Origin: Pholis gunnellus
Lineage: Eukaryota > Chordata > Actinopteri > Perciformes > Pholidae
Direction: 5' to 3'
Length of the DNA stretch: 64,000 nucleotides
NCBI GenBank assembly: GCA_910591455.2
Contig: OU342808.1
Location: 21,987,714 to 22,051,713, forward strand
The notes under the pieces were generated by a model that ran no database searches, was not told the DNA's origin, and was given only the letters and a program-made list of their open reading frames with translations. Position numbers and translations under genes: made by a program. Positions 1 through 12,200 of the stretch are shown in pieces (positions within the stretch are counted from its first letter, which is position 1; every line of letters starts with the position of its first letter).

Positions 1-337
1 ACAGCTGCTGAGCAGCCTGGATTCACCTCTCTTCACCACAGCCAAATACACAAGAATGTCCATCTCGGAAGAAACTAAACAAAACCTTTTACATGTTAAC
101 CCACATGAAGAAAGACTTGAAATACACAGCGTAGACGCTGTTGGATTAAACTTACCTTGCGTGACACTGGTGAAACCGGTATACCGACCAACCCTACAGG
201 CGACCATTCTTCTTTATTTAAATTTTTTTGTAATGTGACTGTAAAGTAACTGCAACTCAACCTGTTTGTCAAACATGTTTGCTCATCTCAGGACCTCATT
301 CACAAACGATTCTCTTTCTCCCTGTTTGTTCTCTCAG
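1..337 (+). other. last intron of the JAK2-like gene (partial)
   Basis: No convincing coding exon is visible here. A pyrimidine-rich stretch ends in a CAG acceptor at 335-337, directly before the last coding exon. The expected penultimate JAK2 exon must lie left of the window. Confidence 0.5.
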
Positions 338-445
338 ATAAAGGACATCATGGAGGAGTGCTGGGACAACGACCCCGGCTTGCGTCCGTCTTTCAAGGAG
401 CTTGCCCTGCGCATAGACCTGTTCAGGGACAGTAAGGAGTTTTAG
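338..445 (+). CDS. jak2: JAK2-type tyrosine kinase, last coding exon (3' partial)
   Basis: This exon starts after a CAG acceptor and reads 35 codons to a TAG stop at 443-445. It encodes the very end of a C-terminal tyrosine kinase lobe. The readable motif is ECW followed by RPSFKELALRID, which is subdomain XI with its invariant arginine (CW-x(6)-RPSF). The tail then ends RDSKEF. Among JAK kinases, JAK2 ends most similarly (ECW, RPSF, LALRVD, IRDN), whereas JAK1, TYK2 and JAK3 tails differ, as far as I recall them. JAK kinases sit on cytokine receptors and phosphorylate STATs. Adjacency to gldc agrees with JAK2 and GLDC both lying on human 9p24. Only the last exon is present, so the a/b teleost paralogue cannot be decided. 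Confidence 0.8.
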   Translation: MKDIMEECWDNDPGLRPSFKELALRIDLFRDSKEF

Positions 446-814
446 ACGGAGAAATCACCCAAAGTGCCCTGTGGAGAAATTGCCGCCCTGTTTGTGACAA
501 AGGGACAAAGGCCAAAACAAGATGTGTGCCAAGCGTGTGGCAAAGCAGGTCGTGACTGAAAGAGTGGTGATTCAAAACTTGGACCAGCTCAAAAACTACT
601 GCCAAGGTGCCTTTAAGCAAGGCACTCAACCCCCATTTCTGTAGTGGAGCGGCTCAGTGGCAGCAGAACGGGAATGGATCAACTGTGGAAGGTGATGTTG
701 GTTTGGTCAGAGATCCTGGATAAAGTTTTAAAGAAAAGTTCAAGAGTTTGTGGAGACTAGGTAGATAATTGCCAGGCCTAAAGCTAGAGACGCTTGTGTC
801 AAACAAGTTCTCTG

Positions 815-940
815 TGTGTGTGTGGGTGTGGGTGTGGGTGCACGAGAGTGTGTGTGTGCAGGTGTGTGTGTCTGTCTGTGTGCAGGTGTGTGTGTGTGTG
901 TGTCTGTTTGCAGGTGTGTGTGTGTGTGTGCGCACAAGAG
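815..940. repeat. imperfect (TG)n microsatellite
   Basis: TG dinucleotides are interrupted by CA, GGG and CTG units over about 125 bp within the probable jak2 3' UTR. Confidence 0.9.
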
Positions 941-2000
941 TGTGTGTTGTGTCCTTATAAACAGCTAGCAGGGCTAGCTCTCGCCATCCTCTTTTCCCCT
1001 CACCTGAAGAGAAATTGTCTAATAGAGCCGAGTGTTTTCTATGTATGTGTGTGTGTATATACCCACAGTATATTGGTGTACATATGTCCAGACAAATTTT
1101 ATAATTTTATAAAATGAAAATATAGTAAAGTACTATATTTGAACTACGAGCAAGATGTCAGTATAAATGAAGTATATACAAAGGTGATTTAAAAAATCTG
1201 TTGTGTTTTTATTGTGAGAGGTGGTGTGAAAATTAAAGAACAGTTTAATTCAATTTATCTGTTAAGCAAAATCTTGTGGTCTTTGAAAGTCCTCGTTATT
1301 TCCACAGTATAAATGAAATGTGCTTTTCAAACAGCACATTTGTAAAAACCAGCGAAGACGCTCAAAATATCGTTTTGAAATTGACTTAAGGGGAAACAAC
1401 ACTGATCACAAAGAACACAATATACTGAATGTGCCCTAATTAGAAGGCAAGTATCTCAATACGCATTAAACCCTGAAGCATATCGGACTGTTACATTTTC
1501 AATCATGAATGTATCTTTCAAGAAAGGAGGTTGATCATAAAGATTAAACAAATTGAGCGAAGCAGCTCCAGATTCAACACATATAAACGTTTAGCCCGTC
1601 AGTGTTCAGAATGTTGTCCAGAAAGTTGACCTACTTAAAAGGGAGTAAACACAAACCTAAGGCATGTCTCAAAGTATTCGATAAGCATTTTATTTATTTC
1701 AGGTGATACAGATGTGTGTAACGTAAGTTGTAGTCTACTTAGCACTATAGTGCAGGGGAAAACATTTGAACATTTTCAATCCTGACGATATGTACTAACT
1801 GCAGCTCATTATGTAACTGCAGTAATGGAGACCATGGGTTTAAGGGGGCACAAGGAGGGGTTTCCACCAAATGTCTTAATGTCACTTTTAAAGTACAACT
1901 TACAGTTGAGTAGTCGAACATCTAAATTATACAGTAAATGTAGCAATAAATATAATATATCCACTTAAAAAAGTTAAATCGGTAGCTACCATACCTAATT

Positions 2001-2110
<110 letters not shown>

Positions 2111-2499
2111 AAAAAACATACAGTATATAACCAAATGTTCATTTTCTAAGTCAAAATTGTAAGATAGTAAATACAAGTTGTTAAATTCTTACTCACATTC
2201 AAGGAACAGTAAGTTATTATATGACTTGTTTTGACTTTTAAACTTTCTTTGAAAGTCTACATTTTGACCCACCACAATGGTTTTCATTCTGTTTTTCCTG
2301 GTGGAAATGGGCTTTCACTGCTTTGCAGATTCAAGCTGCCAAAAAGAATCCAGCTCTAAATACAACGGTAAACAAAAATAATTTTCACTTTTAATTTTCT
2401 TTTTCTCTAAATATTAATTCGCTCACTCTCCCTTGTGCGGAACTTTATTGAGTCACATACTCAGGCATTTGTGGTCATTCATTTACTGTTTCATTAATT

Positions 2500-2830
2500 C
2501 ATATTTTATTTTGAAATCCGGATGTTGCGTGCGCTGCGGGTGTGCCGGAGCTTCATCAAAACGAGGACGTTTCCAAGGTGCGATCAGCTGTTTGATCGGG
2601 TGTGAGCGGGCGCGTGAATCGTGTTTGGTGAACGAGAACAAAAGGTGAAATGAATACCTCTAACCTTCGGGCAAACGGTCGCCTGTTTTTGAATGGGATT
2701 CCCGTAAACTTCTGAATGAGAGCGCACTGCGACCGCATTTTGACAACTTGACCGTAATGCTGTAGGAAATTTGCAGCATCAGTACATGTGTTGAAGACAC
2801 CAGGAGAGGGACCGTAGCGGAGAGAAAGGT
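2500..2830 (+). promoter_or_regulatory. probable promoter and untranslated first exon of the SLC16-like gene
   Basis: This stretch is locally GC- and CpG-richer than its surroundings. It contains two plausible splice donors on the + strand: AAAG|GTGAAA near 2645 and AAAG|GTGAGC near 2828. Both lie upstream of the SLC16-like start codon at 3247. The coding exon is probably entered through the GCAG acceptor at about 3231-3234. No TATA element is obvious. Confidence 0.4.
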
Positions 2831-3246
2831 GAGCTTTCTTTTGTGCAAAATATTCACGCTCTGAACTATTTACTGCTGTAAGGTTTTGGGGCTGTACTTA
2901 CTGATGCTGTTGTATTAGACTGGTGTTTGTTGTATTTTATACCCCCTTTTTTTAGATGTATGAAGGACCACAAACAGAACATTCTGAAATCAAAACATTT
3001 TTTGGTTTGTGTCACCTTTCCATACATTTCATTGAAATAACCATTAACAATATAATAATGTCATGTATGGGAACAGTTCCTCTAATTTTAATAATTTACT
3101 TTTTAATTTACTGATAGTATTATATAAATGCAGGACTTTTACCACCACTGGTAATTCCAATGCCACAAACAAATGTGAAATCCTTTTTATCAGTTTGTTG
3201 CACGACAAGCTTAGGCTGGAGAGCAGCCTGCAGAGGGGCGGTGAGG

Positions 3247-4051
3247 ATGAAGTCCAGCAGACCTCCTGACGGGGGGTACGGCTGGGTGGTGGTCATGTCC
3301 GCCTTTTTCATCATGGGCCTCACTGCTGCCGTCCTCAAGAACTTCGGCATCTTCTTCCTGGACATCCAGAGTCACTTTGGAGTCCCGACCAGCACCACCT
3401 CATGGATCACCTCCACCACCATCGCCATGTTTCACCTAGGAGGTAAAGACATGGGTTCTAGCTTGAAGTTGGTTTATAATTTAAGAATATTTTTTGTAAT
3501 GGTGTTTCCATTTTCCCTCTCAGCTCCATTGGCCAGTGCGCTGACCTTACAGTTTTCCCAGAGAGTGGTCATCATAGTCGGAGGTCTGCTGTCGGCCTCC
3601 GGCATGTTGCTGGCCTCTCTGGACTTCAGCCTGCCCTGGCTCTACCTCACCATGGGCATCCTGCAAGGTATATAGCACACTCAGCACATACCGTGACTCC
3701 CCCAGGAAGCATTGCTGCTCCTTTGATTGGTTAGTTTATGTCTGAGGAACGCCAAATTAAATCTACCACCTAATTGTATCATTTAAACCCTCAACTGCAG
3801 TGGGATGCAACCTTGTGATGGGGATTCAAGATAAACGTGAGGGGTCAGTTGATTAGCTGAATGAAGACCTGAACATGTTCTATTGTTGCATTAGGGACAC
3901 ATGTGACACGATGGAAGAAAGGGATAAGATGCATTTGTTTATTTAACACATTTAAAAATGAATAACTTGTTGGAGAAAATACTAACGTGTCCATCAATCT
4001 CTGAAGAAACATAAGTGAGTGTTTAAAGACATTTTTTAATCCACTTTTATT

Positions 4052-4102
<51 letters not shown>

Positions 4103-6031
4103 ATTCCTTAATTGTTATTTTCAAATAGAGTAGTTTGTGTATTTTCCTGCTGACAAGCCAGCACAGTGAGCTTGAGGGCAGTTGCACAGAGGGAGAGTAG
4201 ATCTCTCCATCAGATTTCAGAGGCAGTTGTGTAGCTTTCTTCAGACAACACACGGTAAACAATACAGTATTTTTTTCAGACATAAATTCTTCAAATTCCC
4301 TGCTTTCAGTTTTTACGGTTGTATATGATAAACTGACGGACACAATAAGCAATTGTATGATGCCAACTTGATCTCTGGGAATTTTTTAATTTTTAATTTT
4401 CTTACAGTTTATAGACACAAATTAATTAAGGGATTAATTGAGAAATAAATAAGTAATTGATAATGAAACAAAGGAGACCACTTTGTTTGGTTAAAACATT
4501 ATCAGAGGACCCCGATCTTCCGAAAGGAAACATGATGGTTCAAGTTTTCCATCTTCTGCTTCCAGGAACGGGCATTTGCTTCACATGGATCCCCGCCAAC
4601 AGCATGGTGAGCCACTACTTTGTACGGTGGCGTCCCATCGCCTACGCCATCGCCAGCTCCGGGGAGTGCGTCTTCGCCGTCATGTTCAGCCCCTTCTTCC
4701 AGTGGCTGATTGAGATGTACAGCTGGCAGGGGGCCTTGCTCGTCATCGGAGGCCTTCAGCTCAACCTGTGTGTCTGCGGCGCTCTCATGAGACCCCTGGA
4801 GGAAGTCCAGAGCCCGATACAGGAAACCAAAGAAAATCCAGAAGGCGATGCCGCTGCGGTCCCACCACAGAGGAAGGTAATCTTCCAGTTCTCCCTGATG
4901 AGAAAACCTGAACTACTCCTCTACATCCTGTTTGCCATCTTTGCGGCGGCAGGATTTTTCATCCCGCCACTCTTCCTAGTGCCCTTCGCCAACAGTTTGG
5001 GGATGGATAACTACTGGCCTGCCTTCATCCTCTCTACCCTGGCGTTGGCAGACCTGGCGGGGAGGCTGCTCTGCGGGTGGATAGCCAACATGAGGCTGGT
5101 GAGGAACCTGCAGCTGCTCACCATGGTGGTCGCTCTGCTCGGGGTGGTGCTCCTGCTGCTGCCCATCAGCCACAACTACTGGGCCATCCTGGTCTTTGCC
5201 TCGCTCTACGGCTTCCTGTTCGGCTGCGTGGTGGCCATTCACGTCACCTCTATCGTGGACATTGTGACCCTGGAGGGATTCGACAGCGGACTGGGGCTCT
5301 TTATGCTTTTCAGGAGCATCGGTGGATTCCTCGGCCCACCTGCTGCAGGTGAGCAGATTTAGATTGTCAGGCAGGAAAACAATGCGGCAGACTGTATCTA
5401 TTAATCTATTATCTTTGCTAGCAGCATGCTGCCATTGGTATTTAGCTCAAAACACCACTGTACCTAACTAAAGCCTCACGGAGCTGTTAACGAGGCGCTG
5501 TACCATTGGACCCCAGAACTTAGCATGAAATGCATGCCTTATATTTGAATCATCCACAGTTAAATGGCTCAGTGTGTGTGCGGCGTAATCTTTGAATAGC
5601 GATCAAATGGTTCCCAGTAATTATCGAATATAATGTTTCTTGAAATGTCCTTCCTTATGTTGTATGTAGTAAAAAAATTCATGGCATAGTATGTCATTAC
5701 AAAATGTCAAACTTTCATAATATAGTATTTAATAAAAATGTCATAGTGTATAATGAGAATGGCACAAACTCTTCACTGTAGGTCTACACACGCCTGGAGC
5801 CCTGTCTGTTTGTGTATTTATAACCCTGGCACACTGTGCTCTAATGTTTCTCGTGCAGGCTGGCTGGTGGACCAGACCAACGACTACAGCGCTGCCTTCT
5901 ACCTCTCGGGTGCCTGCCTCGTTTCATCAGCGGTGTTTGTCGCCCTGGTCGACTGCCTAGTTCAGAGGAGAAAATCATTAGACGCTAAAGTTCATGAAGC
6001 GATTATCCAGGACGACTCGGAAGCAACCTGA
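3247..6031 (+). CDS. SLC16 (monocarboxylate transporter-like) protein, 4 coding exons, 431 aa
   Basis: Coding exons are 3247-3442, 3524-3667, 4566-5348 and 5859-6031. All junctions are GT-AG and the frame is continuous over 1296 bases. The product is a 12-helix major facilitator protein of the SLC16 family, which carries monocarboxylates or related solutes across the plasma membrane, often with a proton. The SLC16 signature is at residues 6-13 (PPDGGYGW), leading into helix 1. An acidic, low-complexity loop of about 45 residues in the 4566-5348 exon separates the two six-helix halves. The core resembles MCT12 and MCT13 (motifs such as FFQWL, GALLVIGG and CGALMRP), and the length suits MCT13, but I cannot assign an exact member. 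The family motif after helix 4 (YFxxRRxLAxGxAxxG) is altered here to YFVRWRPIAYAIASSG, so the substrate may be unusual. ATG at 3247 was chosen because it directly precedes the conserved N-terminus; the frame stays open upstream only in what looks like intron. Confidence 0.85.
4054..4100. repeat. (GT)n(AT)n microsatellite
   Basis: About 40 bp of GT repeats run into a short AT tract inside the second coding intron of the SLC16-like gene. Confidence 0.9.
5418..5760 (+). repeat. dispersed repeat, copy 1 (with TAGTATGTCAT array)
   Basis: The left part (about 5418-5480) begins GCTAGCAGCATGCTGC and contains CTCAAAACACCAC. The right part (about 5660-5755) repeats variants of TATAGTATGTCAT and AAAATGTCA. 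Both parts occur in the same order at 7306-8060, so this is a copy of one dispersed element lying in the last intron of the SLC16-like gene. Confidence 0.75.
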
Positions 6032-7210
6032 TTATAAGCCTGAGGTGTGTTCAGCGTTGGATCACATGCCAGCTGTTGTGTGGTTTGGCCGGGTTTGACT
6101 TGTTGACAGGTTTAGGTTATGAAACCCATTAGTCCCAGCAGACAATCAATAAATCATTAGCCCTGGTTCTTCCGTTTATATATATATTCCTCCTTAATTA
6201 ATTAATAGAACTATCACAACAGTGACATTTTTATGTTCTCAGAAATAAGTGCAATATATCCTCATTTGAAGCCAATGAGAGACTTTGAGAGGTTGACAAA
6301 TGGAAGTAGCACGAACAATTTTCTTTCCCCTTTTCCCTCAAAGTCTGCAGACGGGTTTTACCTCTGAGTGACGGTATTGTTTGCAGGTTAAAACACTCTT
6401 ACGGTATTTTTTTAAATAGTTCTGTGTTTTAAACAGCAGAAAATAGAAAAAGGTTTTAACCAAAGAAACACTCTGGTGTGGATTGGAATGATTTTAAGTT
6501 TTTTTAGTCGGTCATGGTAAATATATATGTATAATGCAGCAGACATGCAATACTGTCCCATCCACCTACTCTGGCTGTTACTGTTACTGTTGGGCAAAAA
6601 GGAGGAAATAGTGCGTTTCTCTCGGACTATTTTTAAACTGTTTTGATGTGCTTGTGAGTATTGTGTAAGTGTTGGCTTTCCATGTTACTGGTGTGTTGGC
6701 ACTCTGACTCTGCTCTTAAGGGGCGTATTTCATCACAGGTCATGGTGTAGGTTTTATGACTTTAATGTACATATAGCTTGTCCGAGGAAATCAGTTCTTC
6801 CTATGCAATCGAGACTTACGATGAAGTCTTCAAAGGAAATAAGGTTTGGTAACTTTATCAACTTAAAATGTGGATTTTCTTAATGATTTTTAAAAGATAA
6901 CTTGAGGTCCTGATAACTTGTGTTCTTCCTAGAGTACTGTAATACTAGTTCTCATACGCACAATTCAACGCACCATTTTCATACTTGAAAAACGAACCTT
7001 TTAAAGCCGTTTCACCAAGGAAATACTTTTAACAGATTCTGTCCAAGACGGATGAATGGCTTTAGCTTCCTTTTGTACCTTTTTGATGTTTTGAGCGACT
7101 TGATCTTTTTGTGTTCTAAAGTTTTGTCTCAATATGTGATTTTGTTAACACCACCAGTTCTTGTCAGTTAAAAATGCAGCATTTTAAGAAATAAATGATT
7201 GCACTGATGG
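6032..7210 (+). other. 3' UTR of the SLC16-like gene
   Basis: This is unique-looking, AT-rich sequence without a credible reading frame. AATAAA signals occur at 6148-6153 and 7190-7195, so short and long 3' UTR forms are possible. Confidence 0.5.
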
Positions 7211-7305
7211 TTTTAAACGCATGCCTCACGTCTTACTTTTCATCTATATCATTTGTCTTATCTGCCTTTAAATTTCCAGATGTTCAGCATGTTAGTGTTA
7301 ACTTT

Positions 7306-8060
7306 GCTAGCAGCATGCTGCAGTTACTATTCAGCTCAAAACACCACGCTGCCTCACTACAGCCTCACAGGGCCGCTATGTCAGCATATACATTTTCACA
7401 AAAATGTCAAGTCACAAGGTCATGGTATAGTATGTCATTAACAATATTGGAGTATAATTTGTCAGTCATAGAAAATGTCCTAATATAGTATGTTGAAAAA
7501 AATCATTAAAAAAATGTAATCGTGTAGTATGTCATAAAAAATATCTGTATAGTATGTCATAAGAGTCAAACTTAAGTATTTCATAAAAAATAACTATAAT
7601 AGAATGTCGTTAAAAAGTCATAGTATGATGTAAAAGTCATAGGATATGCCATAAAAAGGTAACAAGTAAAATGTTAAAGTATAGTATGTCATAGTATAGC
7701 ATATAAGAAATCATCAAAAATGTCATAGTATACTGTCATAGTGTAGTATTTAATTCAAAAATCATAAATCATCAGTCTGTTGTAAAAATACCAGAAAACA
7801 TGTCATGGTATGTCAAAGTCATAACGTCATGAAACAGTTGTAAAAAATGGCATCGTATAGTATGTCGTAATAAATGTCATAGTATAGTGAGTCGTAAAAA
7901 AAGTCATAAAAAGTCGTAATATAATATATCGTAAAAAAATCATTAAAAGAAACTGTCACTAAAAAGTCAGTTAATGCTATAAAATGTCACAAATCAGTTT
8001 AAAAGACAAATTATAAAATGTCAAATAATGAAATCCTTGTAGGAAAATGTAATATACAAT
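7306..8060 (+). repeat. dispersed repeat, copy 2, expanded TAGTATGTCAT array
   Basis: The segment opens with the same block as copy 1 at 5418 (GCTAGCAGCATGCTGC, then CTCAAAACACCAC). It continues as a degenerate tandem array of roughly 25-35 bp units built from ATAGTATGTCATAAAAA and AATGTCATAGTAT. The array is much longer than in copy 1. It separates the convergent SLC16-like and gldc genes. Confidence 0.8.
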
Positions 8061-8149
8061 ATTCCAAAAGTCATTTGTTAATTTATTTTCCGTCATTTCA
8101 AATAAATATTAGTTTCAACAAAATCTCAGATGAAGCCATTTGAAAGGAA

Positions 8150-9144
8150 ATATCTAGAAACATTTTATTTTTCCAAAAGTTTCAATTTGAGACGAAAGAC
8201 CTGATGAAGACGAGCCCGTCCTTCCCAGATTCCCTGGATTGCTTTTCCACCTGTTGTGATCCACTTTGTCAGTCGCAACGAGGTGGGAGTGTTAACTAGA
8301 AGGAGAATTTAAACCCGTCTTGCAGTTTCCCTTCAGCGCATCTTACTTGTCTTCAAACAAACATGTCCACACTTAAAGACAAAAATGTTTAATACAGAAT
8401 TTTTTGACAAAACAGTTTAGATTAGAAAACAATTAAAAGTTTAGACTAACCATCTACTTACACAACAAAACCCATTGAAACATTTTTTTATACAACACAT
8501 GAATATTAACAGCCTACAATTAAAAACCTCTATGTTCTGTCAGACTACTTGATAAAAAGGGAATGTCAAGGCAGCTATTTTACACAACAGAATTGAGGCA
8601 CCAAGGGCATTGTATTTATAGATGTTGGGAGTCTAGTAATTGAAAAGTTTACTCAACTTAAAATACAGTATTTCAGAGGTGTTTTACGTAGCGGCCTATG
8701 TGTAAAAGAATGCACCTATTTTGCGACCTGGAAAAGCAAAACTTGCAGCTTTGGTCCATTGGAACAGTTTGAGTCGAGGGAAAACCAGTGACCCCTGTCA
8801 AATAGGTGAGATCAGAGAAAAGGCCCCGTCCCAATGTCCACCTCTCCGACTCTGACCCTCATTTGAAAGCAGTCTGCTAGGGCTCAGGGCTGCTACATTG
8901 TGAAATGGTTAAGTGCTTGAGAGCTCTCTTGTAGACTTTTTGCACCCCACCGTAATACACTTCTGGCTCCGCTTGAGGGAATTAAACACAATTCTTAGGG
9001 CACTAATGTTAACAGGTCAAGGGCAAGTCTGAAATCAGCGCTGGAAGAAAACAAAGTGGCAAAGAATATCTTCTCCCCCCCCCCCCCCCCATTGAGAGTC
9101 TGACAGTATTGATTTGTTATTTTACCTAATTTGATTAAACATCC

Positions 9145-9175
<31 letters not shown>

Positions 9176-9292
9176 GAGTCCAATTATTCTGCGATTGTGT
9201 ATCCTGTTCTCACATTTTCACTGAGCAAACAAGTAAAGTCCGTGAGGCTTTAGAGCTCGGGAGTGACATTGGGACTGGACCACAGGGAGCAT
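8150..9292 (-). other. probable gldc 3' UTR
   Basis: This non-coding, non-repetitive sequence follows the gldc stop codon (complement of 9293-9295). TTTATT at 8164-8169 reads AATAAA on the - strand and is the best polyadenylation candidate. It contains a run of 16 C at 9075-9090 and an (AAT)n tract at about 9147-9174. Confidence 0.5.
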
Positions 9293-12200
9293 CTATGAGG
9301 AGGCTCTATTCTCCTCGTACGGAGACTCGTAGGCCTCCATGGGCGGGCAGGTGCACACGAGGTTCTGGTCACCGTAGATGTCGTCGATCCTGGAGATGCT
9401 CGGCCAGAATTTGGTCTCGGGCCTAATGAAGGGCTGTAAAGGAAGGATAAATGTGACAATAAAATAAACCAAAATCTAAATCAGTTGCACCGGTCATTAA
9501 AAACATTCTTTCAAAAAAACGTTTTTGCAGCCCTCTGCACAGATTTTGAGGAATAAAAAGCAATTCTTACATCTGACCACTAGATGGCAATACAGACAAA
9601 GACCGTCTAATCTTGAACACCTTTAGCACTACAGAAAAGTTGCAGCCGGGATTGTGTAATGAAGTCAGAGGGATGAGGACACTCACCAAGGGGAACGCAG
9701 CGTGCTCCCTGGAGTAGGGCCTGTCCCAGTTGGAGGATGCGATGCAGGCCAGAGAGTGAGGAGCCATCTGCAAACACACATGAGGAGCTTTATATTAGCT
9801 GCTGTAAAAAGGCATATTTCCACCTCGTACAAATGGACTAATCAAGCCATTCGGGTACCTTGAGCGGGTTGATGCGGGAGTCCATCCTTCCCTCCTCGAT
9901 GTCTGCGATCTCCTGTCGGATACCAAGCAGGGCGTCGCAGTACCGGTCCATCTCAGCCTTGTCCTCAGACTCTGTGGGCTCAATCATGAGGGTACCAGCC
10001 ACCGGCCACGACATGGTGGGTGCATGGAAACCTGGACACCAGCACAAAAAAGCAAAATCAGAAAGAGCTTCTATTGCAGCCATGATAAACCAATAAAAAC
10101 TTATTTTACATTTTTGTGTTTTTGTACAATTTTTGATTTTAAGAAAATGTAGGATCCTGTATATTCAATATCTAGAAAAAAAAAAAAGACACATTATACT
10201 GTGTATTATTAAACGTACCATAATCTTGCAGCCTCTTGGCCACGTCGACTGCTTCAATATTAGCAGTCTTCTTGAATGGCCTCACATCCAGAATGAACTC
10301 GTGGGCTACATAACCTGTTCAGACCAACACAAGAACATCCAGCAAAGCATTTTAAAATTTGACATAAGCTTTTTTTTTTCGTCTTTGGAAATGTAGAGAC
10401 TACGTCAACATGCATTGAGAGAAGTGAATGCTTTTTCAGCCGTACCTTTCCTGCCTCTGTAGAGGACTTTATAGTGACCTTCCAGCCTCTTGGCCATGTA
10501 GTTAGCATTGAGGATGGCCACTTCTGTAGCGTGAAGAAGTCCTTTAGATCCCATCATCTAAACACAGGAACGATATTAGCAGGGATATTGGAAAACACTT
10601 CTGCGTGATAACATGTGAAGAAATGAGGTTTACGTGCCCGAAAATGTCTGTTACAGTAAATTATTAAGAAAAAACTGACTTCGTGTTCTAGAGAATAAAT
10701 GTCAAGAAGATTTGTGTCAAAATAATTTTTACAAATTGATGCGTTGTAGGATGCATTCAACTGCTCTGAATTCAGACTACAGGTTGCTGCACTGTTTGGA
10801 TGAGACACATCTCTAGCATTTCTTTATGCTTCCAAATCTTTCCCCATCCTCCTCTGCTTTTGCTTCAGAATTTTACTAAATACTTTGGTACGTCTTGTGT
10901 CCTCCATGCTCTCTGGTATCAAAGGTTGTGAAACATGTCATGCCGTCCTCTCAAGATAACGCAAAATAATTGATTAGCTGCGCTGACCTTGATGTAAGCC
11001 CAGGAGATTGGCAGGATGGCGCTGGAGCCCCAGGGGGCGGCGCTGATGGTGCCCAGCGAGCTGCTGGTGTTGACTGAATCCATGGGAACCACAGGGTGGC
11101 TCGGCAGGAAGGGGGCGAGGTGGGCCTTCCTGATGAAGACAAGAGCAGAAGAATGTCATGAGAACAGACGGTCCTTCTCAAAGTGATACAAATGTTGCTA
11201 TTTATGTTATTGCTTTTACAGAATAAACATACAGCTGTGTGCATGTACTCATAACTGACTTAGATAATGTCGCCCATCAGGGTTACAGTACATTTAGCAT
11301 AAATACAACGCATCTAATCTGGCTCATAATCTCCATTCTGACTTACACTCCAATTGGCCCCATGCCAGGTCCTCCTCCACCGTGAGGAATACAGAAGGTT
11401 TTGTGCAGGTTGAGATGAGACACATCAGAGCCATAATCTCCAGGACGACACAGACCAACCTGGAAAACAGCAAAAGGAAGGAAAATCGTCACCATTTCTA
11501 CTTTTACCAAAGTTTGCCAACATTTAGCTATTGGTAATGTTACACCATAAACACCGATAGATTGGAGTAAAGAATGCCCAACCTTGACTTTACTGATACT
11601 ATACAGGCAAACACGTCAAATCCAAGCTCTTCCAGGACAATGAGTGTAAAAGAGACGACAATCTAAACTAGATAAGGGCATTACATAGTTTAAGATCTCT
11701 CACATGAAAGCAAGTGAGGAATATTTTAGCTGTAGCTTTACTAAGCATTTAGAATTCTAATGAACAAGAGAAATGACATGTATAGCATGAGTAGTAAGTG
11801 TCTTGCATAACTCATTGTTCTAGGCCCCTTGAGTTAACAATACCACAAAAAAAAGTAACCTTGTTGACAATCATTTGAATATTAAATATTCCAGATTCCT
11901 CCTTAATTTGATCTGCCCAGATATTTAGGAGTCACGTGACCAGTAAAAGAATACAATGCATTATAAAAGTCAGTGGGGACAGGGTCTGTAAGTCTGTCAG
12001 TGATTTGTGGAGGTGTTCTTGGCGTAAAACCCATCACCTGTAGATCATAGAGAACAAAGGTTAACTATTTACAGCACGATAACACGCATCTATAAACCGT
12101 TATCCTATTAGCCTTCAGTTCCCACAAGTAAGCGTTCACTTTCGAACAGAAACATTAGGTTTTCATGTTTCCTCTCTCTCACCTGGGCGTTCATGTTGGC

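Noticed and set aside
150..185. Donor-like GTAAG on the - strand after a short open stretch
   Set aside because: No matching acceptor or protein similarity; it lies inside the jak2 intron on the opposite strand.
654..1117. Several overlapping open frames rich in His/Thr or Cys/Val
   Set aside because: They are translations of the imperfect TG microsatellite and have no family similarity.
3160..3246. Upstream extension of the SLC16-like frame from an ATG at 3160
   Set aside because: The extension is not like any SLC16 N-terminus and probably contains the splice acceptor of the first coding exon.
7415..8010. Spaced AGTATGTCAT repeats considered as a CRISPR-like array
   Set aside because: Repeat units are degenerate, spacing is irregular and the genome is vertebrate; it is a degenerate tandem array.
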